Source: Roridomyces roridus (lineage: Eukaryota > Basidiomycota > Agaricomycetes > Agaricales > Mycenaceae). From it: a stretch of DNA of 64,000 nt. The position numbers and the translations under genes are program-made. Below, in pieces: positions 46,644 through 57,468 of this stretch. The stretch lies in assembly GCA_029378245.1 (NCBI GenBank), contig JARKIF010000033.1, positions 310,001 to 374,000 of the forward strand, written 5' to 3'. The notes beneath the pieces are model-generated. The model was not told the DNA's origin, ran no database searches, and was given only the letters and a program-made list of their open reading frames with translations. Position 1 is the stretch's first letter, and every line of letters starts with the position of its first letter.

Positions 46644-48137
46644 GCAGGTGAATGCGAGATGGTGGCGCGTTGTATTATCACCCATACGGTTTGAATGTGT
46701 ACAACCTTGCGTGCTCGGTCCTGGGCTTTCCTTTCCGTTTGGAACCAAAGATATGGCATCAGGGTGGCATCGGGGTGGTGTCAAGCGGGAGTCGGATGTG
46801 GCACGACGAGACGTCGACATGCAGCATTGAGGGAGGAAAGTGGTGAGAAAAGTTGTGTCACGCTTGTGCACCGCCACTAAGTGGTGTGAGTCCTAATTCC
46901 ATCACCCGTATACAGACGGTGCTTATCCCTGGTCACCTGGGTGCGGATTGCGTGTATGCATTGGGCACCCACGCTTTCATTTCTCACCCATCCTGTTGGT
47001 TCTCGCATTCTGGGTGTCTACACGCGCGACGTCTCAATCTCACGCACACGTTGGCGTGGCAGCGGACATGCTGCGGGTAGAGAGTAGGTTTCCTCGCAGG
47101 TCCCTCAAGCTGGGCAAGAGGGAAACAAATTGGTAGGCGGCTTCAATGATTGGATGTGAGGCTGTTTTCCGGGCATCCAAGGATTTGAATTGATTTTAAG
47201 AGAGAAAACACAATGTGGGGTACCCTGGGACCCGGATGTACTTGTATGCAGAGGAATTTCACATGTGGAGTACTTATCATCGCACGTTGGCAATTAATCA
47301 TTGTTCTAACTGCAGTCGTGTGCCTCGTGATGCATTGTATATATATTGGCACACAATGGATTTCACTACGCAGCACCCATCATGCCAAGAATGTGAGTGT
47401 CCATAATTACTTTTCTGGGCCTTCATGGGGTCTGCGCTTAGGGCTTGGAATGCGGAGGGAGGTCCTGGGACAAAGGTGTACTTTACTTGCTTTGTACACT
47501 GGGATAATCCCAGGAAACCGGCGTTCGATAAGCGGACCGTGCCGTGTAATATATCCTATCCTATCCTATCCTGCTTATCATTTGATCTAACAGTATCCAT
47601 CTCCACGGTGATTTTCTATCTCTGTCGACATGTAACATCCCACTGACAATGATTGCTGCTTAGGAATCTGTGCTACATCCACTGTCAATGAACACCCCGA
47701 TCTTCCGGGAGGGATGAAAATGTTTTCACAGCTTATAGTGAACAATGCCATAGTCCAGCAAACTGTGCCTGTGGAACAAGAGCGACTTGCAACTTCTCTC
47801 ACTTGGAAAATGAACTTCAATTGCACTATGTATGTAAAACCCAACTGTGCATGCATTGAGCACCATTGATGAAAAAATCCATTAGCCCACCAAATGCCGT
47901 GACATTTTGCATAACAATTCTGAGGGAGGCTCCAGGTGTCAGACTCATTGGGTTTTCTGAGATGGCACAGGGCCCGGATGAAGATGTTTCTTCCGGACAA
48001 GAGCAGAAATGTCTGTGCACATTACATATATGATCAACACTAACACAGATGACTGTCTAGCATTTCAACTGCCACTTACAAGAGTGAACATGGATGGTCC
48101 TATTCTTACCCTGGCAGTCTCCTTTTCAATTACTACT
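46644..48137. other. No gene recognised
   Basis: About 1.5 kb without a supported gene. A short (TATCC)n tract lies near 47550-47571. The TPR gene's 5' region may extend into the right part (an open frame starts at 48009). Confidence 0.5.
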
Positions 48138-49970
48138 ATGGAATCAAGTCTTGGTAATGACCTGGCCATTCAGAGTGAGACAGGAACTCACCAGATCAAT
48201 GAGAATTCTTCTGATGATAATACAGTTGGACCATCGGAGGGCCAGACAATGCCACAGTTCTTGGTGCAAAACTTGATGAAATTGCAGTCATCCCCAGATT
48301 TTCAGGGTCTGTGGATGATGCACAGTATGATCCTTTTCCTGTTATCTGCCAATCAGGAGCGAGGGAAGCTGCTGAATGTGCTAGGCCATCTCTGCTTTAA
48401 ACTGTGGCATAAAAAGCAGTCAATCGAAGCTCTAAACCAGGGGGTGTTGGCCTACAATGATGCCGTCCGTGAGGGTCCAACGGATCCAAACACTCCGCAA
48501 ATGTTTCGGTTTGTATTCGGCACAGATCTCGACAATATTGTGGACATCGAGAGAGTACGGACTAACTGGATCACCACCCTTGGAGACGCCCTTGCAGAAC
48601 GGTTTCAGCAGCTTGGCCGCCCTGAGGACCTGGAGAGGTTAGTGGCAGTGCGTGAGGATGCAGTCCGCTTTGCATCAGAGGGTCACCCGGACAGGGCAAT
48701 CATGTTGGAAAACCTTGGAGCCTCTCTCATGAAACGTGGCAGGCTTGGGGATCTGCAAAAATTGGTGTCACTCTGCGAGGATGCAGTGCATTCTACTCCG
48801 GAAGGCGACCCATTTAGGGCAGCCAGGTTAAGCAACCTTGGAGCTGCTCTCATGAAACAATATGCACAGACTGGCAGCCTTGATGACCTGCAGAGGTTGG
48901 TATCTGTCTGTGAGGATGCAGTGAGCGGCATGACAGAGGGCCACCCAGACAAAGCATCCATCTTGGGAAATCTCGCAGGTGCCCTGATGCAAAGGTATCA
49001 GCGCCTTGGCAGCCTTGATGACCTGCGGAGGTCAGTGTCAGTTGGTGAGGAGTCAACACACCTCACACAGGAGGGCCATCCAGACAACGTACACAGGTTG
49101 GCCAACCTTGGAAGCATTCTCACACAACAGTATCAGCAGACAGGGGGCCTTGACGATCTACAGAAATTGGTATCCTTGTTTGAGGATGCAGTACGCCTCA
49201 CCCCGGAAAGCCACCCGGACAAGGCATCCCTCTTGACTAATCTTGGAGGTGCCCTCATGGAGAGGTTTGGAAAGCTTGACAGCCTCCAGGACCTACAGAG
49301 GGCAGTTTCAGTCTGTGAGGATGCAGTGTGCCGCACGGCAGACAGCCATCCAGACAGGGTACCTCAGTTGGTCAACCTAGGATCCTGCCTCATGTGCCAA
49401 TTCCAGCGGACGGGCCACATTGGTGACCTGAACAGATCAGTGTCAGTGTATGAGCATGCAGCACATCTCATACCAGAAGGGAGCCCAAACAAGCCATCCC
49501 TGCTCACGGCTTTTGGAGGCTCACTCCTTCTACGGTTTCAGCAGCTAGGCAGCAGTGAGGACCTGCACAGATCAGTTTCACTGTGTGAAGATGCAGTGTA
49601 CCTTACACCAAAGGGCCACCCAGGCAAAGCAGCATCACTGATCACTCTTGGAGGTGCCTTGATTGAAAAGTTTGAGCATCTTGAAAACCCCAAGGATTTG
49701 CATAGGGCGGTGGCAGTGCATGAGGATGCAGTACATCTCACCCCAGAGAGCAACTCACAGAGGGCCCACATGTTGAGTATCCTTGGATATACTCTAAAGA
49801 GACGGTTTGAGGCGCTTCACAAGCTTGAAGATTTGCAAAGATCTGTGTCAGTGTGTGAAGATGCAGTGCACTTCACACCAGACAGCGGCCCAGATAAGGC
49901 TTCCATGTTGTTCAATCTTGGAGAATCTCTCTTGAGGCAGTTTGAGCAATCTGGCACCCTTGGTATATGA
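48138..49970 (+). CDS. Tetratricopeptide-repeat (TPR) protein, C-terminal effector domain absent
   Basis: The open frame runs 48009-49970. The ATG at 48138 (MESSLGNDLAIQ) is chosen because the upstream part has no repeat or domain features, but 48009 and 48090 are also possible. After a unique N-terminal 160 residues there are about ten 45-residue TPR-like units of the form GxLxDLQRSVSVxEDAVxLTPEGHPDKAxxLxNLGxxLxxRF. In mushrooms such arrays are often followed by a CHAT protease-like domain. Here the frame ends after a partial unit (QSGTLGI) at GGTATATGAG, which could be a splice donor, yet no matching exon was seen downstream. It may be a truncated family member. Confidence 0.75.
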   Translation: MESSLGNDLAIQSETGTHQINENSSDDNTVGPSEGQTMPQFLVQNLMKLQSSPDFQGLWMMHSMILFLLSANQERGKLLNVLGHLCFKLWHKKQSIEALNQGVLAYNDAVREGPTDPNTPQMFRFVFGTDLDNIVDIERVRTNWITTLGDALAERFQQLGRPEDLERLVAVREDAVRFASEGHPDRAIMLENLGASLMKRGRLGDLQKLVSLCEDAVHSTPEGDPFRAARLSNLGAALMKQYAQTGSLDDLQRLVSVCEDAVSGMTEGHPDKASILGNLAGALMQRYQRLGSLDDLRRSVSVGEESTHLTQEGHPDNVHRLANLGSILTQQYQQTGGLDDLQKLVSLFEDAVRLTPESHPDKASLLTNLGGALMERFGKLDSLQDLQRAVSVCEDAVCRTADSHPDRVPQLVNLGSCLMCQFQRTGHIGDLNRSVSVYEHAAHLIPEGSPNKPSLLTAFGGSLLLRFQQLGSSEDLHRSVSLCEDAVYLTPKGHPGKAASLITLGGALIEKFEHLENPKDLHRAVAVHEDAVHLTPESNSQRAHMLSILGYTLKRRFEALHKLEDLQRSVSVCEDAVHFTPDSGPDKASMLFNLGESLLRQFEQSGTLGI

Positions 49971-50375
49971 GTTATTCTTCCTCCTATGGTTCCCAATATT
50001 CCAAGTTTTTCAGTTTCTTCTTGTACTTGTTGTTATGTAGATTAGGTATCATACATAGCACTGTATCAACATGTGTCACCCAGGAGCGAGACCTGGGGAA
50101 ATATATTTAATCTCCCTGATGTCTACTTTCATTGTGGCTTGCTTGGCTGTGAAATCCTCTTACATGACAGTTCAAACGTTCAAGGCTCATTGATGGCTTG
50201 GAGACCCAGGTTGTGATTGGGTTGCGGGTTCAAAAAAGGATACAATAAATTCCACCTTGCATCCGTGGGTATTGTTGATGGGCCAGTGTTTCATCCTGTT
50301 GGAAGGCTGCCGTGTTGTGGATAGTCTCTCGTAGACAGACTCTAGACCAACTGATGATACAAGTATGTAGTTGAT
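49971..50375. other. Downstream region of the TPR gene; no gene recognised
   Basis: A small CCCAGG/CCTGGG hairpin lies near 50081-50099. No exon extending the TPR protein was found. Confidence 0.45.
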
Positions 50376-50743
50376 TATAGAGTCTGTTATCAAACTCGGG
50401 TCCCTGGCAGGGGCCCGACCAATGACGTCAATTTCCCAGTTGGGAAGAGTCATGTGATCTTTTTGCACGCGCAGGTTCGAGCCCGCCGTAAAGTGACTAT
50501 TTTACACACACTCAACTCCAAGTGGAACACAGCCAGATCAAATTAGATAAATTGAATTTCTCTATTTAAACACTGACCACGGGGTTATACAGACTGCAGG
50601 AGGTTCAACGAGGCGAAGAAAAATAGTCACCTCGAACTTGCGTGAGCAAAACAAGCACGTGATACGATTCAGACCCAATCGGGCATTCGACGTCATTGGT
50701 CGGGCCCCTGCCAAAGGCTCGAGTTTGCAATCAGACTATGTTG
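50376..50743. repeat. Long inverted repeat (arms about 110-120 bp)
   Basis: The left arm from about 50378 (AGAGTCTGTTATCAAACTCG, then GGCAGGGGCCCGACCAATGA, then AAAGTGACTATTTT near 50490) is inverted at about 50620-50742 (AAAATAGTCACCT to TTTGCAATCAGACTAT). The core around 50409-50436 and its partner at 50691-50718 is nearly identical. The spacer is about 125 bp. It looks like a foldback-type or long-TIR element; the flanks show no certain target duplication. Confidence 0.75.
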
Positions 50744-50757
50744 TGGAGGCGTGGAGG

Positions 50758-51387
50758 TAAGGAGAGGCACGAGTATCGAGTGGCACAAATATTCGCGCCA
50801 TTTCATTCGCGAATACGAGTATTCATATTCGCGAGTGATGGTGGCGGTGCTATTCGTGCGAATGCAAATATCAGTTTCTGGAAAAGTTGCTACTGGCGAA
50901 TATTCGTCAGGCTACCGTAAGCTCACGGAACAACCCTAAATAGGAAATTTGATGATCGGCTGATCACGGCATCATTCGGCATGCCGGCACTTGGCAATCA
51001 CTTTGTAACGTATGACACTTCCCATGCAAGATTCAATGCAAAATCAGTCAATGATGTGTTCATTGCCTGTGAACATTTGTATTCACCGTTGATAGACCTC
51101 TGATAGACTGAGTGATGACTGAAGAAACACCTGTTCTCAGTCATCTCAATAAGATTACACCTTCTAAGGCCACTATGAATCAAGGATTTGTGGATTCTTA
51201 ACCACCAGAGAGCATTCAAGCTTGTTGAGTGGAAATAGTTGCCACTCTCAAATACCCGTGAATACTCGCGAATGGTGCTTACTAATCCACGAATATTCGC
51301 CATCAATGCTCGCGGCGAATGCAAATATCATTTTTTGAACTTTGACGAATATTCGTATTCGCGAATGTATACTCGTGCCTCTCCTTA
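50758..51387. mobile_element. hAT-like MITE, ATTCGCGAAT family, copy 2
   Basis: A 630-bp element flanked by an exact 8-bp repeat CGTGGAGG (50750-50757 and 51388-51395). The ends are perfect inverted copies, TAAGGAGAGGCACGAGTAT. ATTCGCGAAT/CGAATATTCG words fill both subterminal regions, as in copy 1 at 5747-6386. The extreme ends differ from copy 1 (TAAGGAGAGG versus TAGGGTGTAG), but the layout and length agree. Confidence 0.87.
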
Positions 51388-51438
51388 CGTGGAGGCAGTC
51401 AACATTAGAGAGTCGGCCGGACAGAACCAAGAGCCGCC

Positions 51439-51772
51439 TAGGGCTGGGCACCGTACCGTAACGGACACGGCCGCTTTGGCACACGGCCCGTAAAATGACA
51501 TTGCTGACGGTACGGTACGGTGCCGTATATACGGCCGGAAATTGATGGCCAGTGATTTCTCTGATGTCCTCTGTGAATATGATTATTGAAGACTGGAATC
51601 ATCAGCTCCTACAGTCAAATTGACTCTTTCTGCCCATAACGACCCTCCTCGTGCAAAACATGGTCTGGAAACATCTGCCGCCATCGACTTTGATAGGTGA
51701 TGTCACATTGATGCGCTGATGGCGGCTGCCGTCAACATCAACGATGCCAGCCGCAGGCTGAGCCTAGCCCTA
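51439..51772. mobile_element. hAT-like MITE, GGTACGGTGCC family, shortened copy
   Basis: Starts TAGGGCTGGGCACCGTACCG, the same end as the element at 9809-10471, and follows the reverse complement of its right half (ATTTGATGG-type, GCCGCCATC and CATCAACGATGCC blocks recognisable). It ends ...AGCCTAGCCCTA at 51772. No matching 8-bp duplication is present, so one end is probably degenerate or rearranged. Confidence 0.65.
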
Positions 51773-54480
51773 CTTCAAATACTCTTATGTGGAGATTTCC
51801 ATGCACCGTACACATGCCTACTTCAGCCCGAAGTGAAGCACTAGTTCACACAGTAACATTCGTACTTGTCCGAGTGCCAGATGCCGGTCGATTCGGTGAA
51901 ACGGTGCACTAGGGTGCGGCCGTGAAATAGAAACTCTGAGTAGTATCGAATGTAGTGAGATAACTCAACCACAAACTCAACCACTAATCAATCTAAATCT
52001 CAACCAATCCAATGCTCGTGTGTGTGTGTTCGGGGTAGTAGGACAGGCGTCTCGTCTGTCAAAACCTCGGTACAACGTCAAAGGTAACTCTCGGGGGTTC
52101 AAGCTCGTCGTGTCCGAACGCGCAGTCTCAAGCTAACTAGCCGGGGCTCAGTCAAACTCTGGTCTCTAGGTTGTGTTCTGAGCAATTTATTGTCCGCACT
52201 GGTCTCACAGATTGGAGGGGTAAAATCTACTACTGTACATGCTGTTTTGCTATGGCTTTTATACATTTTGCGGACTGAAGAATATATATGGTATCTGTGA
52301 TGCCAAGGCCTCGTCTGGCCAATGGCATAGCTCTCATTCCTCTTTCTGATCAGTTCGTCAGGATTGCGTGCTTGATGCCTCAGTCAGCCGTCGATCCTCA
52401 CGTGCTGCCGGAAGTTCCAGAACGCTCCATCGGTTTATCTCTTTCCCTCTCAGACTGGCCGGAGGTTTCCTTCTGCCTTAGATGCCTGAACCAGTCTGCC
52501 GGGGGCTTGCTAGGCAGGTAATCAACCTGCCCGAGCCTCATCATCGATAATTGTGTCTCGGTTGGCTTTGGAGCCGGTGATGTATGTGCTCTAAACCTAC
52601 TATAGAAATCGACAACACTCGAAGAATCTAACCAGATGAGTCGAGATACAGACGAATCTATATCCAACTAACCCAATCACGAAGCTCCGGGGCGAGTGAC
52701 AACTATTGAATAGCGGGAATGTGGCGAGTATAAGTCCCTAGTACAGGGCCTTGTAAAGGTTGTAGGGAATTGGGTGATATAGTCTCGGATACGATGTCGA
52801 AACAAAGTATTGCGAATAGAGATCCTTGAGGTAAACCAAGAATGACGATTCTAAAGCGTTTTGTAGATGGTAAAGCTTCACAGCTGACACAAAAGATAGA
52901 TTGAGTTTGGCTAAAGCCGGGGTTTTGCAATAAAGCAGGTATTTGGGTCTCTCGATCCCTTTTACACTGGTATCCGAAGACGACAGCGACCGATACAACA
53001 CGGGTTTCGTAGATTCCAACACTTCACAACTCTGAACACACAAATAACCCTTGACAGACACACGGTACGACACAATCCAACAGATACTGGTTCCAACACA
53101 CTGATTCACACTCAAGTCACACACACAATAGCCAACAAACAAATGTTTAGATTTTCAATAGCGATTGCTTAACTACGCAATGCACCGTCGAAAGCCTCGG
53201 ACAAAACCCTTGATCGCAGCTGGTAGCTTGCTAGTGGGGGAAGTATCCCCTGCCCTCTTGGGTAGCACTCTATCTACTTTATACAGGTCCGAGAATCATA
53301 TGATAGTACAAACGAATGGCGCAATAATTAAAAATATCCTTGGTATCTGGAATGGAAACACCCTGATTGGTTGATCAGAACCGGCATCGTGTACGGCCGG
53401 TGTGCCAAGCCATGATTCCGCGTGGCGGACCTGTCGATCCGTGACTCCAACATTGATCCATGACTCGACTGATTTTAGTGAAGTCGTATCCGACCTCTCC
53501 CTTGATTGTATACCCTCCAGACGTACGCCCATAGGTTGTAGGTCCAGAACGATACCCATATCTCCGACTACCTGTCCCGGATACCAGCAGATACTAGTTT
53601 GAAGACTAGTATCCGACCCGGATCCTCCTTGTCCCGACTGCTGATGACAACTACGTCACTCCCTTCGGACCCGCTTCGGCGGTCTACTCATGTTTCAGGC
53701 TTTTCGGCCGACTTGCCCATCATCCCGTGAACTTCCGAACCTCCGAATTGCACTCGCACCAAGGTTCGAACGGCTGACAATCGTACAACGGTTAAGAACT
53801 TGTTTAATTGGTGTATCCCATTGGTAGAGCAGGTATCCACAACTCCTACATGTTTCGGAGTGAGCCCGTCAGTCATATTCAGGTAAATACCCTTCAACCC
53901 GTACAGTACTCTTAAGTATCCACCACACTGACTGTCTCTGGGCTCAACATCAGTCTTGTACTGAGATGACTTAGCTAGGATACTACCTCTGAAATCGTGC
54001 AAAACGCACGTTTTCAAGGGCAGTCAAATTCCATGCTTATCACCGGTGATGCCGGAAGTTGGCACTCGCGGCTTGTCAAACTTCTCTTTCTCAGTATCTC
54101 TGATATGTCTCCGGCAGACGTTTCCTGACGTCCGGCCCCTACGTGCGTGCCTGAATGGTTGGGTAATGCAACATTCGTAATAGTCTGGTCTGATCTCCCC
54201 GGGTTCAACTCCCGGTGAGTACGGTTCGAGTATTGTCTCTGTTGGTAGGTGGGACGGGCAGTCCCTTCTGATCCTCTTGGTTACTCTCGGGCAGTAGTAG
54301 TACACAGTCGTCAACTAATTCCCAAAGCCCTTGAGTTTAATACACTGCCCCGAGGCGGACATGTACCCTCAACATTGATGTTATGCCTCACTGTTCCCGG
54401 GACTTGCTTGTAAGCTGGAAACACGATATTTCGTAAATTCCCGGCGTGTAAAAGTACACTGCTTATCATCGGTGTCGGGT
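51773..54480. other. No gene recognised; possible decayed repeats
   Basis: About 2.7 kb. A minus-strand open stretch at 54024-54314 has fairly ordinary amino-acid composition but matches no family I recognise. LTR-like wording was looked for but no paired termini with target duplications were found. Confidence 0.5.
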
Positions 54481-55740
54481 CCGGGGTGATAGCTCCTCAG
54501 ACAAGTGGCTTTTTTTTCAGCTGGTCCTACAGGAAAGTCGGTTAAATCATTTAGCTTAGCAGCCCGGAAGTAGTGCCATTTCATCAGTTTCTCTGGCTAC
54601 GAGAGTCTAGCAGTCTTCCCCGTTCGATTCGGACTGCAGGTAATGGGTCGACTGGTTCCTTTTTTTTGGGGGTCTCCCTGCCCAAAGTAATCCAGTGAAA
54701 AATTGGAATGAAACATGATTTTGAATTCACAAGAATGGTCCAGACTCACATATTGCAAGTGGGTATAGTATAACGGTATGATATGTTATAGACACCTTGA
54801 AAGTTGAGGCAGAGAGGGGTGTTATAGAAACACCTTCAAATAGACGAGGATGGTTTTGAGGGCCTGGGTCATCTCCGTTCGATTCGGATTTTTGAGGCAA
54901 TGGACCGCTGCGAACGGTGCATTTTTCCCCAGTCGTGGCTGCTACTTTTATGCGGAGATTTCGACATTCGATGTACATGTACTGTACATTGACAAGCCAG
55001 CAGCTACTGCAGCCCAAAGCACTAGCACTGGCAGACCAACCATGCTGCCCGTCCGAGTCCCCGTTCGATTCGGAATCGGGTCACATGCAACAACCCGGTG
55101 TAGTTCTTTTTCGATTCCTGTTCTCGTGAAAATAATTCTTGGCGGAGAAATGGCCGAAAGAATTGGAAGTCGCTCAACGGTTGAGGCATTCAGCCTAGAG
55201 CGCCATTTCATGAGTTTCTCTGGCTACAGCCTACGAGAGCCCAGGTCTTTTCCGTTCGATTCGGACTTGAGGCAATGGAGAGCAGCGAATGGCGCATTTT
55301 TTCCTCGGTCGTGGCTGATTCTCCTATGCGGAGATTTGAAATTCGTGTACTGACAGTCACTGACATTTAAAAGGCAATCAGCTCAAAGCACTAATACTTG
55401 CAGAGCATGCTCCCCGTCCGAGCTCCCGTTCGATTCGGAATTCGGTCATAATATTGCGTGAGCTGCGTCTTTTTTTCCCCAGCTGGTCCCGCAAAAACCC
55501 CGCGACGGTCAAGGCATTGAGCTTAGCAGCCCCAGGTAGCGTTTCTTCATGGGTTCAATCTCTGTCTACAGGCCTAGCGATCTTCCCCGTTCGATTCGGA
55601 CTGCATGCATTTGTCGGGCCTTCCTTTGGAACATTTTTGCTCGTTTACAAGTCCATCTCAGTACTAGGAGTATTCCCGTCGTTGGCGGCTACTTTCTCCT
55701 CTCATTCGGGTGCAAATTTACATTGCCAGTGGTATACGGT
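54480..55740. repeat. Diverged tandem array carrying a tRNA T-arm-like motif
   Basis: Units of about 335-380 bp recur with diverged but alignable blocks (GAGGCAATGGA, GCGCATTTTT, ATGCGGAGATTT, CTCAAAGCACTA, GGCATTGAGCTTAGCAGCC). The word GTTCGATTC, identical to a Pol III B-box/T-loop, occurs in the same orientation at 54622, 54877, 55063, 55254, 55428 and 55589, usually as CCGTTCGATTCGGA. No complete cloverleaf can be drawn. It may derive from a tRNA-related SINE. Confidence 0.7.
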
Positions 55741-55941
55741 ACGCTATAGACACATCGAGACAGAGTGGGTATGAAAACAGTGTCCAGTACTTGGACGAGG
55801 ATGGTGCAAGAGACAACAGATGTAATGCTACAGTGGGTGAAGGTCGTGCAGTGGGTATAATCAATCATACAGTGTGAAGTGGAAGAGGAGAAAGAGAATC
55901 GCAAACGATCTTTTAGGTCCCATCCGGCGGTCCGGCCACCT

Positions 55942-56787
55942 CTACTGCGCAGCAACGAGGTTAAACGCCCCAAGCACGACCGCCCACGCGAGATCCAACG
56001 CATCCCACAGCTCGTCGTCATACAGCCCAAGCGCGACCATATCATGCCAAAGCTCCTTGACGTGCGCAGCGTGTGCCAGGAGCGCCGAGACGCTGCTACC
56101 CGAGGATGCGGCGAGGTGCGCTGCGAGTGCGTGCATGGCGTTGCGCGAGGAGAGGGCTGCGGCTATGGCGTCTGAAAGGCCGCTCGGCCCCAGGGTCTGG
56201 AGGAACGCTGGGGGTAGAGGGAGGAGCGCTGCGAGTGCCGAGTCGAGGCGATGTGTGTACATGTATTCGCGCAGGATTGTGAATGCTTGGAGGGAGGGGA
56301 GGGAGAATGAGAGGACGGGGAGAGTGGCACATGAGCGCGAATCGGGCTGGGCCGGGGGTAGGCGGGGGAGTTTGGCGCAGTGTGCAGCAAGGACGACAGG
56401 ATGCACGGGGAAGAGGCTCACGGGCTCCGATCGTGACTTGGATGACGAGGCGGCGGTAATCGCGAGCACGTGGGTGGGGTAGCTCGGATGCGCTCGGAGG
56501 GGGACGGTGAGGATCGAGGGCAGATCCGATTTGGGAATGGATTTGGGGAGAAGGGGCAAGAGGGCAGCGATGCCGGCTTGCATCTGAGGAGCCTTGGCGA
56601 GGAGGCTGTGACGGATAAACTCGGCAGGGACGGCAGCGAGATCGGGCGCGGCAGCTAGGAGGGCCTCACGGGAAACCTCCGTGAACACTGGTCGTGCGAG
56701 GGTGCGGGGCAGCTGAATGGCTGGCGGGGCATCGTCACGGTAGCGGCGGGAGGGCTGCTGGTGGGAGAAGGCCGGAGCGACGAGCAT
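55942..56787 (-). CDS. clp1: Clp1-like (clampless-1) protein
   Basis: A single-exon 281-residue protein. The N-terminus MLVAPAFSHQQPSRRY, the segment LPRTLARPVFTEVSREAL, SLFPVHPVVLAAHCAKLPRL, TLPVLSFSLPSLQAFTILREYMYTHRL and the C-terminal block LLAHAAHVKELWHDMVALGLYDDELWDALDLAWAVVLGAFNL match my memory of the basidiomycete Clp1 family. In Coprinopsis Clp1 is needed for clamp-cell formation downstream of the A mating-type homeodomain pathway; in Ustilago it acts in dikaryon proliferation. A BTB-like fold has been suggested by its layout, which is inference. It supports an Agaricomycete origin for the window. GC-rich and intact. Confidence 0.85.
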   Translation of the reverse strand: MLVAPAFSHQQPSRRYRDDAPPAIQLPRTLARPVFTEVSREALLAAAPDLAAVPAEFIRHSLLAKAPQMQAGIAALLPLLPKSIPKSDLPSILTVPLRAHPSYPTHVLAITAASSSKSRSEPVSLFPVHPVVLAAHCAKLPRLPPAQPDSRSCATLPVLSFSLPSLQAFTILREYMYTHRLDSALAALLPLPPAFLQTLGPSGLSDAIAAALSSRNAMHALAAHLAASSGSSVSALLAHAAHVKELWHDMVALGLYDDELWDALDLAWAVVLGAFNLVAAQ

Positions 56788-57468
56788 TGTATTTCGGATT
56801 GTCGAACATGGTGCATTGGAGAATCGTTATATACGCACCTGCATCCGTTTTGGGGATTCAAAGGGAGTGTCAAAACGAGAATTAGGACATTGCATGTCAC
56901 GTGGAAAGCCCTTGTGCCTTTTCGGGGCAAAACGAAAAGTCGTGGGATATGTTACCAGTGGTGCCACCGAGATCTGGCGCTGGGGCACCTATGCATCCAG
57001 CTTGCCTGGTGAGAGTGAGTGGAGAAAAGCGTCAATGACGCGGCCGCCGCTGATGTCAGCATTTGATGCCGATCGTGCCGATCGGCCACTGCTTTCAACT
57101 TCTGCGAGCACACAAAGCAAGCATGTCAACCACAGCTTGCTATTGCTCACATCACTCATGCCAAGCCGCCAAAATTAATGGCCATCTCGAACCCGGCGCG
57201 CCGCCGCGGATTTGGCTTGCCAAACCAAGGCTTGTTGGGTGGGCTGTCTTTGTGACTTCACACCGTCAGCAAATTGGAATAAAAAGAGGCGCGTATCTGG
57301 TTTCTTAGATATAACGACTTGTTCCCGAATCGAACAGGGCACCCACTGAACTCGATTTGGCAGACCAAATGACGTGTATGTGGGAGCCAACAAGCGCTCC
57401 TTTAGGGCCGATCTTGGATTCGTTGTGTCGGCTTCCTCCCAGAATGCCTCCGAGTCCAAGTAGGCCGG
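56788..57468. other. Intergenic and 5' flank of the LINE
   Basis: The right part (about 57180-57468) is a diverged duplicate of 63100-63480: shared blocks include GGGCTGTCTTTG / GTGGCTGTCTTTG and CCCGAATCGAAC. It ends with GAGTCCAAGTAGGCCGG (57452-57468), the left target duplication of the LINE. Confidence 0.6.

Noticed and set aside
54024..54314. 96-aa minus-strand ORF as a gene
   Set aside because: Composition is plausible, but no family, start context or splice partner was found; kept only as part of the unassigned region.
55874..56482. 202-aa plus-strand ORF opposite clp1
   Set aside because: Antisense shadow of the Clp1 reading frame; low-complexity Arg/Ala-rich translation.
57300..57345. 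tRNA at the CCCGAATCGAAC word
   Set aside because: Only the T-arm wording is present; the rest aligns with the duplicated flank at 63.3 kb and does not fold as a tRNA.
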